13,854 nt of DNA from NCBI GenBank assembly GCA_938038825.1, contig CALHST010000268.1, forward strand, positions 1 to 13,854, in the 5' to 3' direction. The DNA is from an uncultured Paracoccaceae bacterium. GTDB lineage: Bacteria > Pseudomonadota > Alphaproteobacteria > Rhodobacterales > Rhodobacteraceae. Of this stretch, positions 13,838 to 13,854 are shown piece by piece; positions within the stretch are counted from its first letter, which is position 1, and the number at the start of each line of letters is the position of its first letter. The translations under genes and the position numbers were made by a program. The notes beneath the pieces are model-generated. The model had not been told where the DNA came from. It searched no databases and saw only the letters and a program-made list of their open reading frames with translations.

Positions 13838-13854
13838 GGCCGTTTGGCCACGCA
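13834..13854 (-). CDS. Possible 3' end of an upstream gene (last six codons)
   Basis: The frame ending in TGA at 13834-13836 reads ...CVAKRP and continues off the right edge. It would overlap the 117-aa gene by four bases (ATGA), the same spacing as the next two junctions, and would explain why that gene lacks a ribosome-binding site. Six codons cannot prove a gene or identify it. Confidence 0.25.
   Translation of the reverse strand, partial: CVAKRP

Overview
The window looks like a piece of chromosome from a marine alphaproteobacterium of the Rhodobacterales (Roseobacter group). The evidence is protein content: PccA and methylmalonyl-CoA mutase of alphaproteobacterial type, a DUF4174 protein, a DUF6497 protein, and several small lipoproteins and conserved hypotheticals that I know from this order. 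Base composition looks mid-50s % GC and fairly even. I see no transposase, integrase, phage gene, CRISPR array, tRNA or rRNA. The genus cannot be named from this stretch.

Layout, left to right. (1) 1-140: the 5' part of a small secreted protein on the minus strand. (2) 210-3016: a compact minus-strand operon, read from the right as VOC/glyoxalase-like protein, GNAT acetyltransferase, TerB+J-domain protein and endonuclease/exonuclease/phosphatase (EEP) protein, with GTGA and TGATG overlaps. (3) 3140-4330: the Na+/H+ antiporter nhaA on the plus strand, divergent from that operon. (4) 4339-4403: a striking nested inverted repeat between the convergent nhaA and mcm genes. (5) 4412-7442: methylmalonyl-CoA mutase (mcm) and, overlapping its start by 35 bases, a sulfotransferase-like gene. 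(6) 7596-8212: a plus-strand DUF4174 gene, a candidate 21-codon gene and a terminator. (7) 8236-11059: pccA (propionyl-CoA carboxylase alpha chain), followed after 4 bases by a four-helix membrane protein. (8) 11378-13854: small minus-strand genes: a 68-aa lipoprotein, a 116-aa hypothetical, a 47-aa lipoprotein, a DUF6497 protein, a cupin, a 117-aa hypothetical and the last codons of a further gene.

The functional core is propionyl-CoA assimilation. PccA, with the PccB subunit that is not in this window, carboxylates propionyl-CoA to (S)-methylmalonyl-CoA. After epimerisation, Mcm rearranges (R)-methylmalonyl-CoA to succinyl-CoA with adenosylcobalamin. The interspersed membrane protein, sulfotransferase-like protein and small lipoproteins accompany this pathway in Rhodobacterales but have no assigned role. 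NhaA fits a saline habitat.

The most interesting structures are non-coding. The 4339-4403 element has the architecture of a REPIN, a pair of inverted palindromic units. An unexplained 15-bp-stem inverted repeat lies at 11720-11762. A G/C hairpin at 12286-12302 would bury the ribosome-binding site of the 116-aa gene. Two secreted-protein genes look leaderless. I did not find a convincingly new multi-gene system; the closest candidates are the TerB/J-domain plus EEP pair and the conserved accessory genes around pccA and mcm.
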